DNA of 64,000 nucleotides, taken from the NCBI RefSeq assembly GCF_000745005.1, contig NZ_JQNB01000001.1, positions 868,001 to 932,000 on the forward strand, given 5' to 3'. A program made the position numbers and the translations under genes. Below are positions 33,432-41,875 of this stretch, piece by piece. Position 1 is the first letter of the stretch; each line of letters begins with the position of its first letter. The notes beneath the pieces were generated by a model. That model saw only the letters and a program-made list of their open reading frames with translations. It was not told the DNA's origin and searched no databases. The stretch is from Luteibacter sp. 9135 (GTDB lineage: Bacteria > Pseudomonadota > Gammaproteobacteria > Xanthomonadales > Rhodanobacteraceae).

Positions 33432-35401
33432 GCGTCGGCCGCCCCGCTCGCACGCTGGCGCGCCAGCTGCTGCATTTCCTCGATGATCTGCTTCTGCGAC
33501 AACACGCTGAGGTCGACCACCTCCCTGGCCTGCGCCACGTAGTACGCCAGTTGCTCATCGCTGCGTGCCATCGCGCCGTCCAGCGCACCGGCGATGTGCT
33601 GCAGGCGCTCCGCCAGGGCCTCGTTGGACTGGCCAAACAACTGCACGGCGCTGCCGAAGGCCTCGCCCAGGCCGGCCACCTCGGTGGTGCTGCCGGTGAG
33701 CTGCGCAGCGACGGCGTCGAGCTGGCGCGCGCCGGCCTCCACCTGGTCGCCGAAGCGCGTGCCGACACGCTCGAGCAGGTCGGCGGAGGTGGTGACGAGC
33801 GCATCCACGGCGGTGCGTTGTTCGTTGGATGCGTGGTTGACGGCGTCCAGCAGCGTTTCCAGCGTGGCCAGCAGACGGTTGCGCTCGTCGAGCATGGCCG
33901 TGTCGCGCAGCATGCTGTCGGACAGTTTCTGGCGCAGTTCCGCGACCACTTCGGCCGCCGCGCGGGGCGCCTCGGCCGCGGCCTCGACCAGGCGTGCCAT
34001 CTCGGCGATGGTTGCGCCGGCGTGGGCCTCGGTGCTGGCCGACACCGCCGTGGCCGTGCGCTCCAGCGTGTCGCAGATGGCCTGCTCGCGACGGATCGCG
34101 TCCGCGGCGGCGGCCTCCCACTGGGCCTGCAACGAGGTGGTCATCGCGGCCAGGGCGTCGCTCCACGTGGCCAGGCGCGCGGCATCGCGCGAGGCGAGCA
34201 CGTCCTGCAGTTCCGCATGCGACTGGTTGACCGCGTGGACCAGCGAGGCGGTATGCGCGTCGAACGTCGCCGCCGCCGTGGCCAGCGCCTCGTGGTGGCG
34301 GGTGGCCAGCGCGGCACCGTGGTCGTCCAGCGCGCCTTGCAGGTGCTGCACCAGGGTGGCGTTGCCGGCCTGCTGGCGGGCCAGGGCGTCGTGCCAGATC
34401 GTCGCCACCTCGGCGGTGCTTTTCGCAAAGCCGGCGGCGAGGCCGTCCAACTGTGCCTTTACGGCGTGGGTCACCGTGTCGTGCAGTGCCGAGGTCTCGC
34501 GCGCCAGCCCCTCCATGGTCGCTGCCATCACCGGCTGGAACGCGGCACTGGCCGCACGCGCGCTCTCGGCCACGCTGTCCTGCAGGGACGCACGAACCGA
34601 CTCGGCCAATCCCGTGTAGACCGTGGCAGTCGCGGCATGGAAGGCTTCCTGGCTGGCGAGCTGGCGCTCGCCCGCGGCCACGCCCTGCTGCTCCAGGCTG
34701 GCCATCATCGCCTGCAAACGATCGACCAGCGCAGGCATCACCTCGGTCTGCTGCTGCAGCAGGCGGAACGTCTCGTCACGCCGGTGCGCCTGCGAGAACA
34801 CACGCAGCGTGGTCGATGCCTTCGCATCCAGCGCCTGCACCACTTCCAGCCGCTCACGGCGAAGCAAGGCGGACAGCAGTCCCAGCATGGCCGAGCTGGC
34901 CACGCCGGCAATCGACGTGCCGAAGGCGAAGCCCAGCCCCTTCACCGGCGCGGCCAGCGAGCCGCGGATCGCCTGCAGGTCGGTGGCGCTTTCCAGCGCC
35001 AGCCCGGTACCGCGCAGGGTGGCCATCATGCCCAGCAGCGTGCCGAGCATGCCCAGCAACACCAGCAGGCCGACCAGATAGGGCGTGAGCGACGGTGCGG
35101 GCAGGGCCACGCGCTCGCCTTCGATACGCAGGCGCACCGCGGTGCGCAGGCCGGGGTGCAGGCGCTCCAGCCAGGCGCCCAGGCCGGGCGGCGTGGCGGT
35201 CAGGTCGTCCACGGCCTGGCGCAGGCTGGACGTGGCCTGCCGGTAACGGTGCAGTTCCAGCGCACCGGCCAGGTAGCACAGGCCGATCAGCAGCGCGACG
35301 GCCGCACCCAGCGGATTGCTGCCCACGTAGCCGAAGCCGATCCAGCACACGGCCAGCAGGCCCACGAGGAAGACGGCGAGGTAAAGAGGAGTTCGGGACA
35401 T
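33428..35401 (-). CDS. DUF802 protein, MotA/TolQ/ExbB-like channel with long helical tail
   Basis: A 657-residue membrane protein starting at ATG 35401 (MSRTPLYLAVFLVGLLAV). Four transmembrane helices are visible at about residues 6-27, 31-49, 105-128 and 156-180. The last two resemble TolQ/ExbB/MotA pore helices: GLLVLLGMLGTLLGMMATLR and GLGFAFGTSIAGVASSAMLG. From about residue 185 to the end is a very long Ala/Glu/Gln-rich helical tail of around 470 residues that carries the DUF802 repeats and probably projects into the cytoplasm. This is the overall plan of ZorA. It starts 10 bases after DUF3348 and overlaps the MotB-like gene by 4 bases. Confidence 0.85.
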   Translation of the reverse strand: MSRTPLYLAVFLVGLLAVCWIGFGYVGSNPLGAAVALLIGLCYLAGALELHRYRQATSSLRQAVDDLTATPPGLGAWLERLHPGLRTAVRLRIEGERVALPAPSLTPYLVGLLVLLGMLGTLLGMMATLRGTGLALESATDLQAIRGSLAAPVKGLGFAFGTSIAGVASSAMLGLLSALLRRERLEVVQALDAKASTTLRVFSQAHRRDETFRLLQQQTEVMPALVDRLQAMMASLEQQGVAAGERQLASQEAFHAATATVYTGLAESVRASLQDSVAESARAASAAFQPVMAATMEGLARETSALHDTVTHAVKAQLDGLAAGFAKSTAEVATIWHDALARQQAGNATLVQHLQGALDDHGAALATRHHEALATAAATFDAHTASLVHAVNQSHAELQDVLASRDAARLATWSDALAAMTTSLQAQWEAAAADAIRREQAICDTLERTATAVSASTEAHAGATIAEMARLVEAAAEAPRAAAEVVAELRQKLSDSMLRDTAMLDERNRLLATLETLLDAVNHASNEQRTAVDALVTTSADLLERVGTRFGDQVEAGARQLDAVAAQLTGSTTEVAGLGEAFGSAVQLFGQSNEALAERLQHIAGALDGAMARSDEQLAYYVAQAREVVDLSVLSQKQIIEEMQQLARQRASGAADA

Positions 35402-35411
35402 GATTTCTCGG

Positions 35412-36107
35412 TTATCGGGCGGGCAGCGCGGCGAGCAGCGCATCCACCGGTTGGAAGCGAACGTGGAGTTCGGCCAGCAGCACGCTCTGCATGTCCTTGC
35501 GGAAGGTATCCAGCCAGGTTGCGGCGCCCTCGGCCTGGGCCGCGATGCGCAGCCGGTCGAAGTGCCGTCCCAGCACACCCGGCACCTGGCCCAGCAGCGC
35601 CTGCTCGCGCGGGCTGAGCGCCGCCTCCATGACGGCATCGACCCCGGCCAGGCGCGCCATATCGGCGGACATGGACGCCACGCTGTCGCGCAGGCGACCC
35701 CGCAGCTGGCCCGTCTGCGCCTGCATGGACCGTTGCAGGACGAGATAGCGCTGGCGGAACGGGGCGAAGTCGGCCAGGCCGCCCGTGTCGTCGCCCGAGG
35801 CGACCAGTTCGCGGGCGCCGGCGATGGCGCCGCCCAGCGCCTGGCGCACCCGCGCGCATTCCGCCACCTCGTCGGACAGCGGCCGGGAGAGGTCGTCGGC
35901 CGACGGAGCCGCCGGGCCGTCCAGCGTCGCGGACAAGGCAAGCGCGTGGGTCCAGTCGAGCCACTGGCTCAGCCGGTCCGGCAGGGCGATATTCGGACGC
36001 GCGGTGTCGACGTCGGTGAGACGGGACAGCAGGCGGATGAACGTGGGGCCACGGACGCTCGTCCGCTGTACTCGTTGCACGGTATCTGCTGGCGAAAAAA
36101 CGCCCAT
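35412..36107 (-). CDS. DUF3348 family protein
   Basis: A 231-residue soluble, helical protein, first gene of the operon; the start is taken as ATG 36107 (MGVFSPADTVQRVQRTSVRG). A conserved N-terminal segment (TFIRLLSRLTDVDTARPNIA, then LPDRLSQWLDWTHALALS) matches DUF3348. The rest is all alpha, with helices around SVASMSADMARLAGVDAVME. No membrane segment is seen. As the first gene in a channel operon it may be a cytoplasmic regulator or adaptor. An upstream extension in frame is open but lacks family similarity. A divergent GH13 gene starts 91 bases away. Confidence 0.8.
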   Translation of the reverse strand: MGVFSPADTVQRVQRTSVRGPTFIRLLSRLTDVDTARPNIALPDRLSQWLDWTHALALSATLDGPAAPSADDLSRPLSDEVAECARVRQALGGAIAGARELVASGDDTGGLADFAPFRQRYLVLQRSMQAQTGQLRGRLRDSVASMSADMARLAGVDAVMEAALSPREQALLGQVPGVLGRHFDRLRIAAQAEGAATWLDTFRKDMQSVLLAELHVRFQPVDALLAALPAR

Positions 36108-36198
36108 TTTACACGCGAACGGTGGCGACCCATGGATCGTCGGCAAAAGCCGCCCCCTGGGATACCATCCGGGGTCTTCCAAGTGAGGGGACGGGTCG

Positions 36199-37956
36199 AT
36201 GGGGATGGTTCGCCGACTGGCAGGCATGGCGTGCGTGGTGTGGCTCGGCTCCGCGGCGATCGCCGCCCCGGCGCCCCCCGGCACCGGCACCGCCGCCGCA
36301 CCCTGGTGGCAACATGCCCTGGTCTACGAGATCTACCCGCGCAGCTTCGGCGACAGCAACGGCGATGGCGTGGGCGACCTGAACGGCATCACCGCCCACC
36401 TCGACGATCTGCAGAAGCTGGGCGTCGATACCCTCTGGATCGCGCCGATGTACCCCTCGCCACAGGCGGACTTCGGCTACGACATCGCCGATTACGAAGC
36501 GATCGACCCGCAGTACGGCAACATGGCCGACTTCGACCGGCTGCAGGCGGAAGCGAAGAAGCGCCATCTCCACGTCGTGCTCGATATGGTGATGAACCAC
36601 ACCTCGGACAAACACACCTGGTTCCTGGCCTCGGCGGCGTCGCGCGACAACCCCAAGGCCGACTGGTACGTATGGAACGACGGCATCGATGCCGCCGGCG
36701 CCACGCTGTCCGCCGTGCAGAAACGCAACATCCACGACGGCAAGGCACCGCCGAACAACTGGGAGTCGGTGTTCGGCGGCTCGGCCTGGCAGTGGGTGCC
36801 CGCGCGCAAGCAGTTCTACTACCACCGCTTCTACGTGCAGCAGCCGGACCTCAACTGGCGCAACCCGGCGGTGGAGAAAGCCATGTTCGGCGCGATACGG
36901 TTCTGGCTGGATCGCGGCGTGGACGGCTTCCGGCTGGATGCGATCTCCACGCTGTTCGAAGATCCCCGCCTGCGCAACGATCCCATCCGCTCCGGCACCA
37001 ATGCGCAGGGCGAGCCCAACCTGCAATCGCTGTACAGCGACAAGCTGCCCGAAGTGCACGGCGTGATGCGCCGGTTACGCGCCATGGTCGATGCCTACCC
37101 CGGCCAGCGTGTGCTGATCGGGGAAACCTACGAGCCCGACATCGCCCAGCTGGATGCGTGGTACGGCACGAAAGACGCCCCCGAACTGCACCTGCCCATG
37201 AATCTGCAGCTGGGCTTCGGCTGGCAGGCCAGCTTCGACGCGCGCTGGTTCCGCACGCGCCTGCAGGAATCGCAGCAGGTGCACGGGCAGCCGCTGCTGG
37301 TGGTGGACAACCACGACAACCCGCGCTCCATCGACCGCTTCGGCGACGGCCAGCACGATGTCGCCCGCGCCAAGGTGGTGGCGGCCGCCTTGCTGACCTC
37401 GCGTGCCGTGGCCCTTACGTATTACGGCGCGCCCATCGGCATGACCACCGCCACGCCCACCCGCGTGGAAGACGTGCGCGACCCCGTCGGCATCACGGGC
37501 TGGCCGAAGGACAAGGGCCGCGATGGCGAACGCACGCCGATGCAGTGGACGGCAGGGCCGCAAGCCGGATTTTCGACCAACCCGCACACCTGGCTGCCGG
37601 TCAATCCCAACCACGTCACGATCAACGTGGCGGACGAATCGGCACGGCCGGACTCGCTGCTCAGCTGGCACCGCCAGCTGATCGCCCTGCGTCGTGACAA
37701 CCCCGCGCTGCGCGACGGCGCCATGCGCTTCCTCGATACCGACAACCCCGACGTGTTGGTCTATCGCCGCGACGGCGGCGACCGCCCGGTGCTGGTGATG
37801 CTCAACTTCAGCGGCAAGGCGCAACCGCTGGCGAAGGGCCTGATGCCGGGCAAGGTCAGGACGCTGGCCGGCAGCGACGCATCCCTGCCGGCCACGGCCA
37901 CGCTGGAGGGGGCACGCTTGCCCGCCTATGCCGCGTGGGTCGTCACGCCCGACTGA
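36199..37956 (+). CDS. GH13 alpha-glucosidase / oligo-glucosidase, exported
   Basis: A 585-residue enzyme with a signal peptide (residues 1-23, ending SAAIAAPAP). The GH13 barrel has all conserved regions: I at DMVMNHTSDKHTW, II at GFRLDAIS with nucleophile Asp247, III at VLIGETYEP with acid/base Glu309, and IV at VVDNHDNPRS with Asp373. The residues YDIADYEAIDPQYG follow the alpha-glucosidase/oligo-1,6-glucosidase pattern. It probably splits malto-oligosaccharides or sucrose-like alpha-glucosides in the periplasm; bond specificity is not settled. A C-terminal all-beta domain is present. Confidence 0.93.
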   Translation: MGMVRRLAGMACVVWLGSAAIAAPAPPGTGTAAAPWWQHALVYEIYPRSFGDSNGDGVGDLNGITAHLDDLQKLGVDTLWIAPMYPSPQADFGYDIADYEAIDPQYGNMADFDRLQAEAKKRHLHVVLDMVMNHTSDKHTWFLASAASRDNPKADWYVWNDGIDAAGATLSAVQKRNIHDGKAPPNNWESVFGGSAWQWVPARKQFYYHRFYVQQPDLNWRNPAVEKAMFGAIRFWLDRGVDGFRLDAISTLFEDPRLRNDPIRSGTNAQGEPNLQSLYSDKLPEVHGVMRRLRAMVDAYPGQRVLIGETYEPDIAQLDAWYGTKDAPELHLPMNLQLGFGWQASFDARWFRTRLQESQQVHGQPLLVVDNHDNPRSIDRFGDGQHDVARAKVVAAALLTSRAVALTYYGAPIGMTTATPTRVEDVRDPVGITGWPKDKGRDGERTPMQWTAGPQAGFSTNPHTWLPVNPNHVTINVADESARPDSLLSWHRQLIALRRDNPALRDGAMRFLDTDNPDVLVYRRDGGDRPVLVMLNFSGKAQPLAKGLMPGKVRTLAGSDASLPATATLEGARLPAYAAWVVTPD

Positions 37957-37978
37957 GCGCGGCGACCACGCTGGCCGG

Positions 37979-39010
37979 TTATAGCTGCGCCGATTCCTTC
38001 CACAGGTCGGTGCCGCCGTCGCTGGCGTGCCGGTCGATCTCGGCCAGCTCGGCGTCGCTGAAGTCCAGGCGCTTCACGGCGTCCAGCGAGTTGTCCAGTT
38101 GCGCCACCGTGCGCGCGCCGATCAGCGACGAGGTGACCCGCGGATCGCGCAGCGTCCAGGCGATCGCCATCTGGGCCAGGGTCTGGCCGCGACCCTGGGC
38201 AATGACGTTCAGGGCGCGGATGCGTTCCAGGTTGGTGGCGTTGAGTTGCTCCTTGCCGAGCGAGCCCTCGCGTGTGGCGCGTGCGTCGGCGGGGACGCCG
38301 TCCAGATACTTGGAGGTGAGCAGGCCCTGCGCCAGCGGCGAGAAGGCGATGCAGCCGGTGCCCAGGTCGTGCAGCGTGTCCAGCAGGCCATCCTCGATCC
38401 AGCGGTTGAACATCGAGTAGTTGGGCTGGTGGATGAACAGCGGCACGCGCTCGTCGGCCAGGATGGCGGCGGCCTTGCGCGTCAGTTCCGGGGAATAGCT
38501 GGAGATACCCACGTACAGGGCCTTGCCCTGGCGGTGCAGGTGCGCCAGCGCGCCCATGGTTTCCTCCAGCGGCGTGCTGGCATCGACGCGGTGCGAGTAG
38601 AAGATATCGACGTAATCCAGCCCCATGCGCCGCAGCGACTGGTCGCAGCTGGCAATGAGGTATTTGCGGCTGCCGCCGATGCCACCGTACGGGCCGGGCC
38701 ACATGTCCCAGCCCGCCTTCGACGAGATGACCAGCTCGTCGCGATACGGCGCGAAGTCGCTGGCCATAATGCGGCCGAAGTTCTCTTCGGCCGAACCGTA
38801 CGGCGGGCCGTAGTTGTTGGCCAGGTCGAAATGGGTGACGCCGCGGTCGAACGCGCGTCGCAGGTTGGCACGGCCGGTCTCGAACACGTCGGCACCGCCG
38901 AAGTTCTGCCACAGGCCCAGCGAGATCGCCGGCAGGTCGATGCCGCTGCGACCGCAGCGGCGATAAGGCATGAGGTCGTCGTAACGATCGGCGGCGGCTT
39001 GGTAGGGCAT
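37979..39010 (-). CDS. Aldo/keto reductase, L-glyceraldehyde-3-phosphate-reductase-like
   Basis: A 343-residue NADPH-dependent reductase starting at ATG 39010 behind GGAG. It matches the YghZ/MgrA subfamily: LMPYRRCGRSGIDLPAISLG at the N-terminus, HFDLANNYGPPYGSAEENFG with active-site Asp and Tyr, VISSKAGWDMWPGPYG with catalytic Lys and the subfamily's characteristic extension, and DIFYSHRVDASTPLEET. YghZ of E. coli reduces L-glyceraldehyde 3-phosphate and methylglyoxal, a detoxification role. It is divergent from btuC and convergent with the GH13 gene. Confidence 0.93.
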   Translation of the reverse strand: MPYQAAADRYDDLMPYRRCGRSGIDLPAISLGLWQNFGGADVFETGRANLRRAFDRGVTHFDLANNYGPPYGSAEENFGRIMASDFAPYRDELVISSKAGWDMWPGPYGGIGGSRKYLIASCDQSLRRMGLDYVDIFYSHRVDASTPLEETMGALAHLHRQGKALYVGISSYSPELTRKAAAILADERVPLFIHQPNYSMFNRWIEDGLLDTLHDLGTGCIAFSPLAQGLLTSKYLDGVPADARATREGSLGKEQLNATNLERIRALNVIAQGRGQTLAQMAIAWTLRDPRVTSSLIGARTVAQLDNSLDAVKRLDFSDAELAEIDRHASDGGTDLWKESAQL

Positions 39011-39131
39011 GACGGGGCTCCGGTTCACGTACGAAAAGAGGAATGGTAAGCCATGCGTGCGTGAATCCTTTATCCTGCCAAGCCGCTACGGGAGCCGGGT
39101 GCAGGTGCCAAGCAAGGGCAGGACAACGCGG

Positions 39132-40142
39132 ATGCCGCGCACGGCCACGTTCGCCTCGGCCATGAGGCTCTGGTCGGGCATGCTGCTGGCGTCGCTGGCG
39201 GTGCTTCTGGTTTCCGTGCTGCTGGGCGGGGCGGAGTCCACCGTGGCCGCCTCGTGGCAGGCGCTGTGGCACGACGGGGATACGCCGATGCACGCCATCG
39301 TGTGGGAGCTGCGCATTCCGCGCTCCCTTGCCGCTTACGGCGTGGGCGGGCTGCTGGCGCTGTCCGGCTGCCTCATGCAGATCCTGGTGCGCAATCCGCT
39401 GGCCGATCCGTACACGCTGGGGTTGTCCGGCGGCGCGTCCGTCGGCGCGCTGGGTGCGATGCTGGCCGGCGCGGGTGCCGTCGTCACGACGCTGGGGGCC
39501 GCCGCCGGCGCGCTGGTCGCCTGTGTCGCCGTGTTCGTGCTGGCCCATCGCGACCTGCTGTCGCGACAGCGCGCCGCGCACCGGGAGGACGCCACCGACC
39601 TGATCCTGATCGGCGTGATGCTGGGCGCCGGGTTCGGCGCCGTGGTCAGCATGATGCTGGTGCTGGCGCCGGACCGGAACCTTCGCGGCATGCTGTTCTG
39701 GATGATGGGCGACCTGAGCGCCGTGGCCGATCCGTGGGTGCCCATCGCCAGCCTGCTCGCCGGCGTGCTGCTGATGGCACCGCTGGGCCGGCCGCTGAAC
39801 CTGCTGCTGCGCGGCGAGGAATCCGCCAGCGCGCTGGGAGTGCGGCCGCCGCTGGTGAAGGCGGCGATCTTCCTCGTCGCCTCGCTGGCCACGGCCGTGG
39901 CCGTGACCACGGCGGGCACCGTCGGCTTCGTCGGGCTGGTGGTGCCGCACGCGCTGCGGCGCCTGGTCGGCAACGACCAGCGCGTACTGATGCCCGCCTG
40001 CGCGCTGGGCGGCGGCATCGTAGTGGTGGTGGCGGACGTGCTGGCACGCATCGTTGCCGAGCCCATCCAGTTGCCGGTGGGTGCGGTGATGGCGGTGATC
40101 GGCGTGCCCACCTTCATGGTGTTGCTGGTGGGCCGCCGATGA
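39132..40142 (+). CDS. btuC: Cobalamin ABC transporter permease
   Basis: A 336-residue polytopic FecCD/BtuC-type permease. The start is taken as ATG 39132 (MPRTATFASAMRLWSG); the upstream frame is open but not conserved. Family motifs include IVWELRIPRSLAAYGVGG, LALSGCLMQILVRNPLADPY and the C-terminal GTVGFVGLVVPHALRRLVGN. It forms the membrane channel for corrinoids released by the binding protein. Its stop overlaps the ATPase start by 4 bases. BtuF-like identity of the third gene supports cobalamin over siderophore or haem. Confidence 0.88.
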   Translation: MPRTATFASAMRLWSGMLLASLAVLLVSVLLGGAESTVAASWQALWHDGDTPMHAIVWELRIPRSLAAYGVGGLLALSGCLMQILVRNPLADPYTLGLSGGASVGALGAMLAGAGAVVTTLGAAAGALVACVAVFVLAHRDLLSRQRAAHREDATDLILIGVMLGAGFGAVVSMMLVLAPDRNLRGMLFWMMGDLSAVADPWVPIASLLAGVLLMAPLGRPLNLLLRGEESASALGVRPPLVKAAIFLVASLATAVAVTTAGTVGFVGLVVPHALRRLVGNDQRVLMPACALGGGIVVVVADVLARIVAEPIQLPVGAVMAVIGVPTFMVLLVGRR

Positions 40143-40927
40143 GCCATCGCCTGGTCGCCGCGGCCCTCGGCCTGACCATGGGCGGGCGGGAACTGGTCGG
40201 CTCCCTCGACATGACCGTCGATGCCGGCCAGGTATGGTGCGTGCTCGGCCCCAACGGCGCCGGCAAGTCCACCCTCCTGCGCACGCTGGCGGGATTGCGC
40301 CCGGCGGATCGCGGTCGCGTGTCGCTGGACGATCGCGACATCGCTGCCTGGCGGCCACTGGACCTCGCGCGCCGACGCGGCTTCCTGCCCCAGGCCGTGG
40401 TGGATGCCTTTTCCCTCTCGGTGATGGAGGCGGTGGTATCGGCGCGCCACCCACGGCTGTCGTTCTGGGCCTGGGGCGACGACGACGCCGGGCCGGCGCG
40501 GCAGGCGCTGGAAACGTTCGCGCTGCAGCCGCTGGCCGACCGCGACGTCACCACGCTGTCCGGCGGCGAGCGCCAGCGGGTGAACATCGCCACGCTGTTC
40601 GCGCAGGACGTGGACATCATGCTGCTGGACGAACCGCTGTCGTCGCTCGATCTTCACCACCAGATGAAGGCCTTGCACGAACTGATGCGCGTGGCGCGCG
40701 TGCACGGCACGTCCGTCGTCTACACCGTGCACGACATCAACCTGGCCTACCAGCACGCCACGCACGCCGTGCTGCTGGACGGCCGCGGCGGCGCGCTGGC
40801 CGGGCCACGTGATGCGGTCATCACCAGCACCCACCTGTCCGCCGCCTTCCACCATCCGATCCATGGCGTGACGCTCGGCGACGAGCTGTTCTTCCGCGCC
40901 GAACGCCTCGACGGTAACGCCCCATGA
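40139..40927 (+). CDS. btuD: Cobalamin ABC transporter ATPase
   Basis: A 262-residue ABC ATPase starting at ATG 40139, coupled to btuC (ATGA). Walker A is LGPNGAGKSTLLRTLAG, the signature LSGGERQRVNIATLFAQ, Walker B VDIMLLDEPLSSLD, and the switch His is in VYTVHDIN. It powers uptake through BtuC on the cytoplasmic face. The gene overlaps btuF by 4 bases. Confidence 0.92.
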   Translation: MSHRLVAAALGLTMGGRELVGSLDMTVDAGQVWCVLGPNGAGKSTLLRTLAGLRPADRGRVSLDDRDIAAWRPLDLARRRGFLPQAVVDAFSLSVMEAVVSARHPRLSFWAWGDDDAGPARQALETFALQPLADRDVTTLSGGERQRVNIATLFAQDVDIMLLDEPLSSLDLHHQMKALHELMRVARVHGTSVVYTVHDINLAYQHATHAVLLDGRGGALAGPRDAVITSTHLSAAFHHPIHGVTLGDELFFRAERLDGNAP

Positions 40928-41790
40928 TCCGTATCTGCCTCCTGCTGGCGCTGCTGTTCGCGCTTCCCGCCGCCGCCTCGGTGAGCGTCACCGACGACGC
41001 GGGCCACCGCGTGACGCTGGCGCAGCCGGCGCATCGCATCGTCAGCCTGGCGCCCAACATCACCGACGCGTTATTCGCCGCCGGCGCCGGGGACTACGTG
41101 GTCGGCACCTCGCGCTTCAGCGAGCACCCGGCGGCGGCGAAGCACATCCCGGTGGTGGGCGATGCCACGATGCTGGACCTGGAACGCATCGTGGCGTTGA
41201 AGCCCGACCTGATCGTGGTGTGGCGCAACGGCACACCGGCTGCGCAGGTAGACAAGCTGACCCGCCTGGGCATTCCGGTGTTCTTCGCCGAGACGACACG
41301 GCTGGCCGACGTGGCCGATGCCACCCGTCGCTTCGGCGTGCTGGCCGGCACGACCGCGGTGGCGGGGCGCAACGCGGATGCCTTCGACGCGCGCCTGGCC
41401 GCGCTGCGCGCGAGCTACGCCGGCAAGACGAAGATCAGCGTGTTCTATCAGGTATGGGACAGGCCCCTGATGACGATCGGGCATGCCCAGATCGTCGACG
41501 ATGCGATCACCCTGTGCGGTGGTCGAAACCTCTTCGCCGACCTGACCCAGGCGGCGCCTACCGTGAGCCGCGAAGCCGTGCTGGCCCGCGATCCGGAGGT
41601 GATCCTCGCCGGCACCGAGGCGGCGGAGTCGCTGGCCGCCTGGCGGAAAACGCCGTTCCTCGCCGCCGTGAAACACGGCAACGTGGTCGTCCTGGATGCA
41701 CCCACCCTCGTCCTGCCGTCGCCGTCCATCCTGCCCGGCGTGGAAACGCTGTGCCGGGTGCTTGACCAGGCCCGTGGTCGCGCGCACTGA
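40924..41790 (+). CDS. btuF: Cobalamin-binding periplasmic protein
   Basis: A 288-residue periplasmic substrate-binding protein with a signal peptide (LLLALLFALPAAAS). It closely follows the BtuF pattern: HRIVSLAPNITDALFAAG, LERIVALKPDLIVVWRNG and TRLGIPVFFAETTRL, and ends LPSPSILPGVETLCRVLDQ. It delivers cobalamin to BtuCD. The outer-membrane receptor BtuB is not in this window; the TonB receptor at 50320 has a FecA-type signalling domain and is not its obvious partner. Confidence 0.88.
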   Translation: MIRICLLLALLFALPAAASVSVTDDAGHRVTLAQPAHRIVSLAPNITDALFAAGAGDYVVGTSRFSEHPAAAKHIPVVGDATMLDLERIVALKPDLIVVWRNGTPAAQVDKLTRLGIPVFFAETTRLADVADATRRFGVLAGTTAVAGRNADAFDARLAALRASYAGKTKISVFYQVWDRPLMTIGHAQIVDDAITLCGGRNLFADLTQAAPTVSREAVLARDPEVILAGTEAAESLAAWRKTPFLAAVKHGNVVVLDAPTLVLPSPSILPGVETLCRVLDQARGRAH

Positions 41791-41875
41791 CGCCCCTCTC
41801 ATGACCTTGCGGTCGCCATCACATCGGTCTTCCTAGACTTGCTCTCGACCGCCCCGCAGACGGAATGTGACGTCT

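Noticed and set aside
39050..39131. Partial resemblance to a cobalamin riboswitch (GGGAGCCGGGTGCAGG) before btuC
   Set aside because: Only about 120 bases separate btuC from the divergent reductase gene, the B12-box (GCCACTG-type) is not visible, and the match is one short fragment. A covariance-model search would be decisive.
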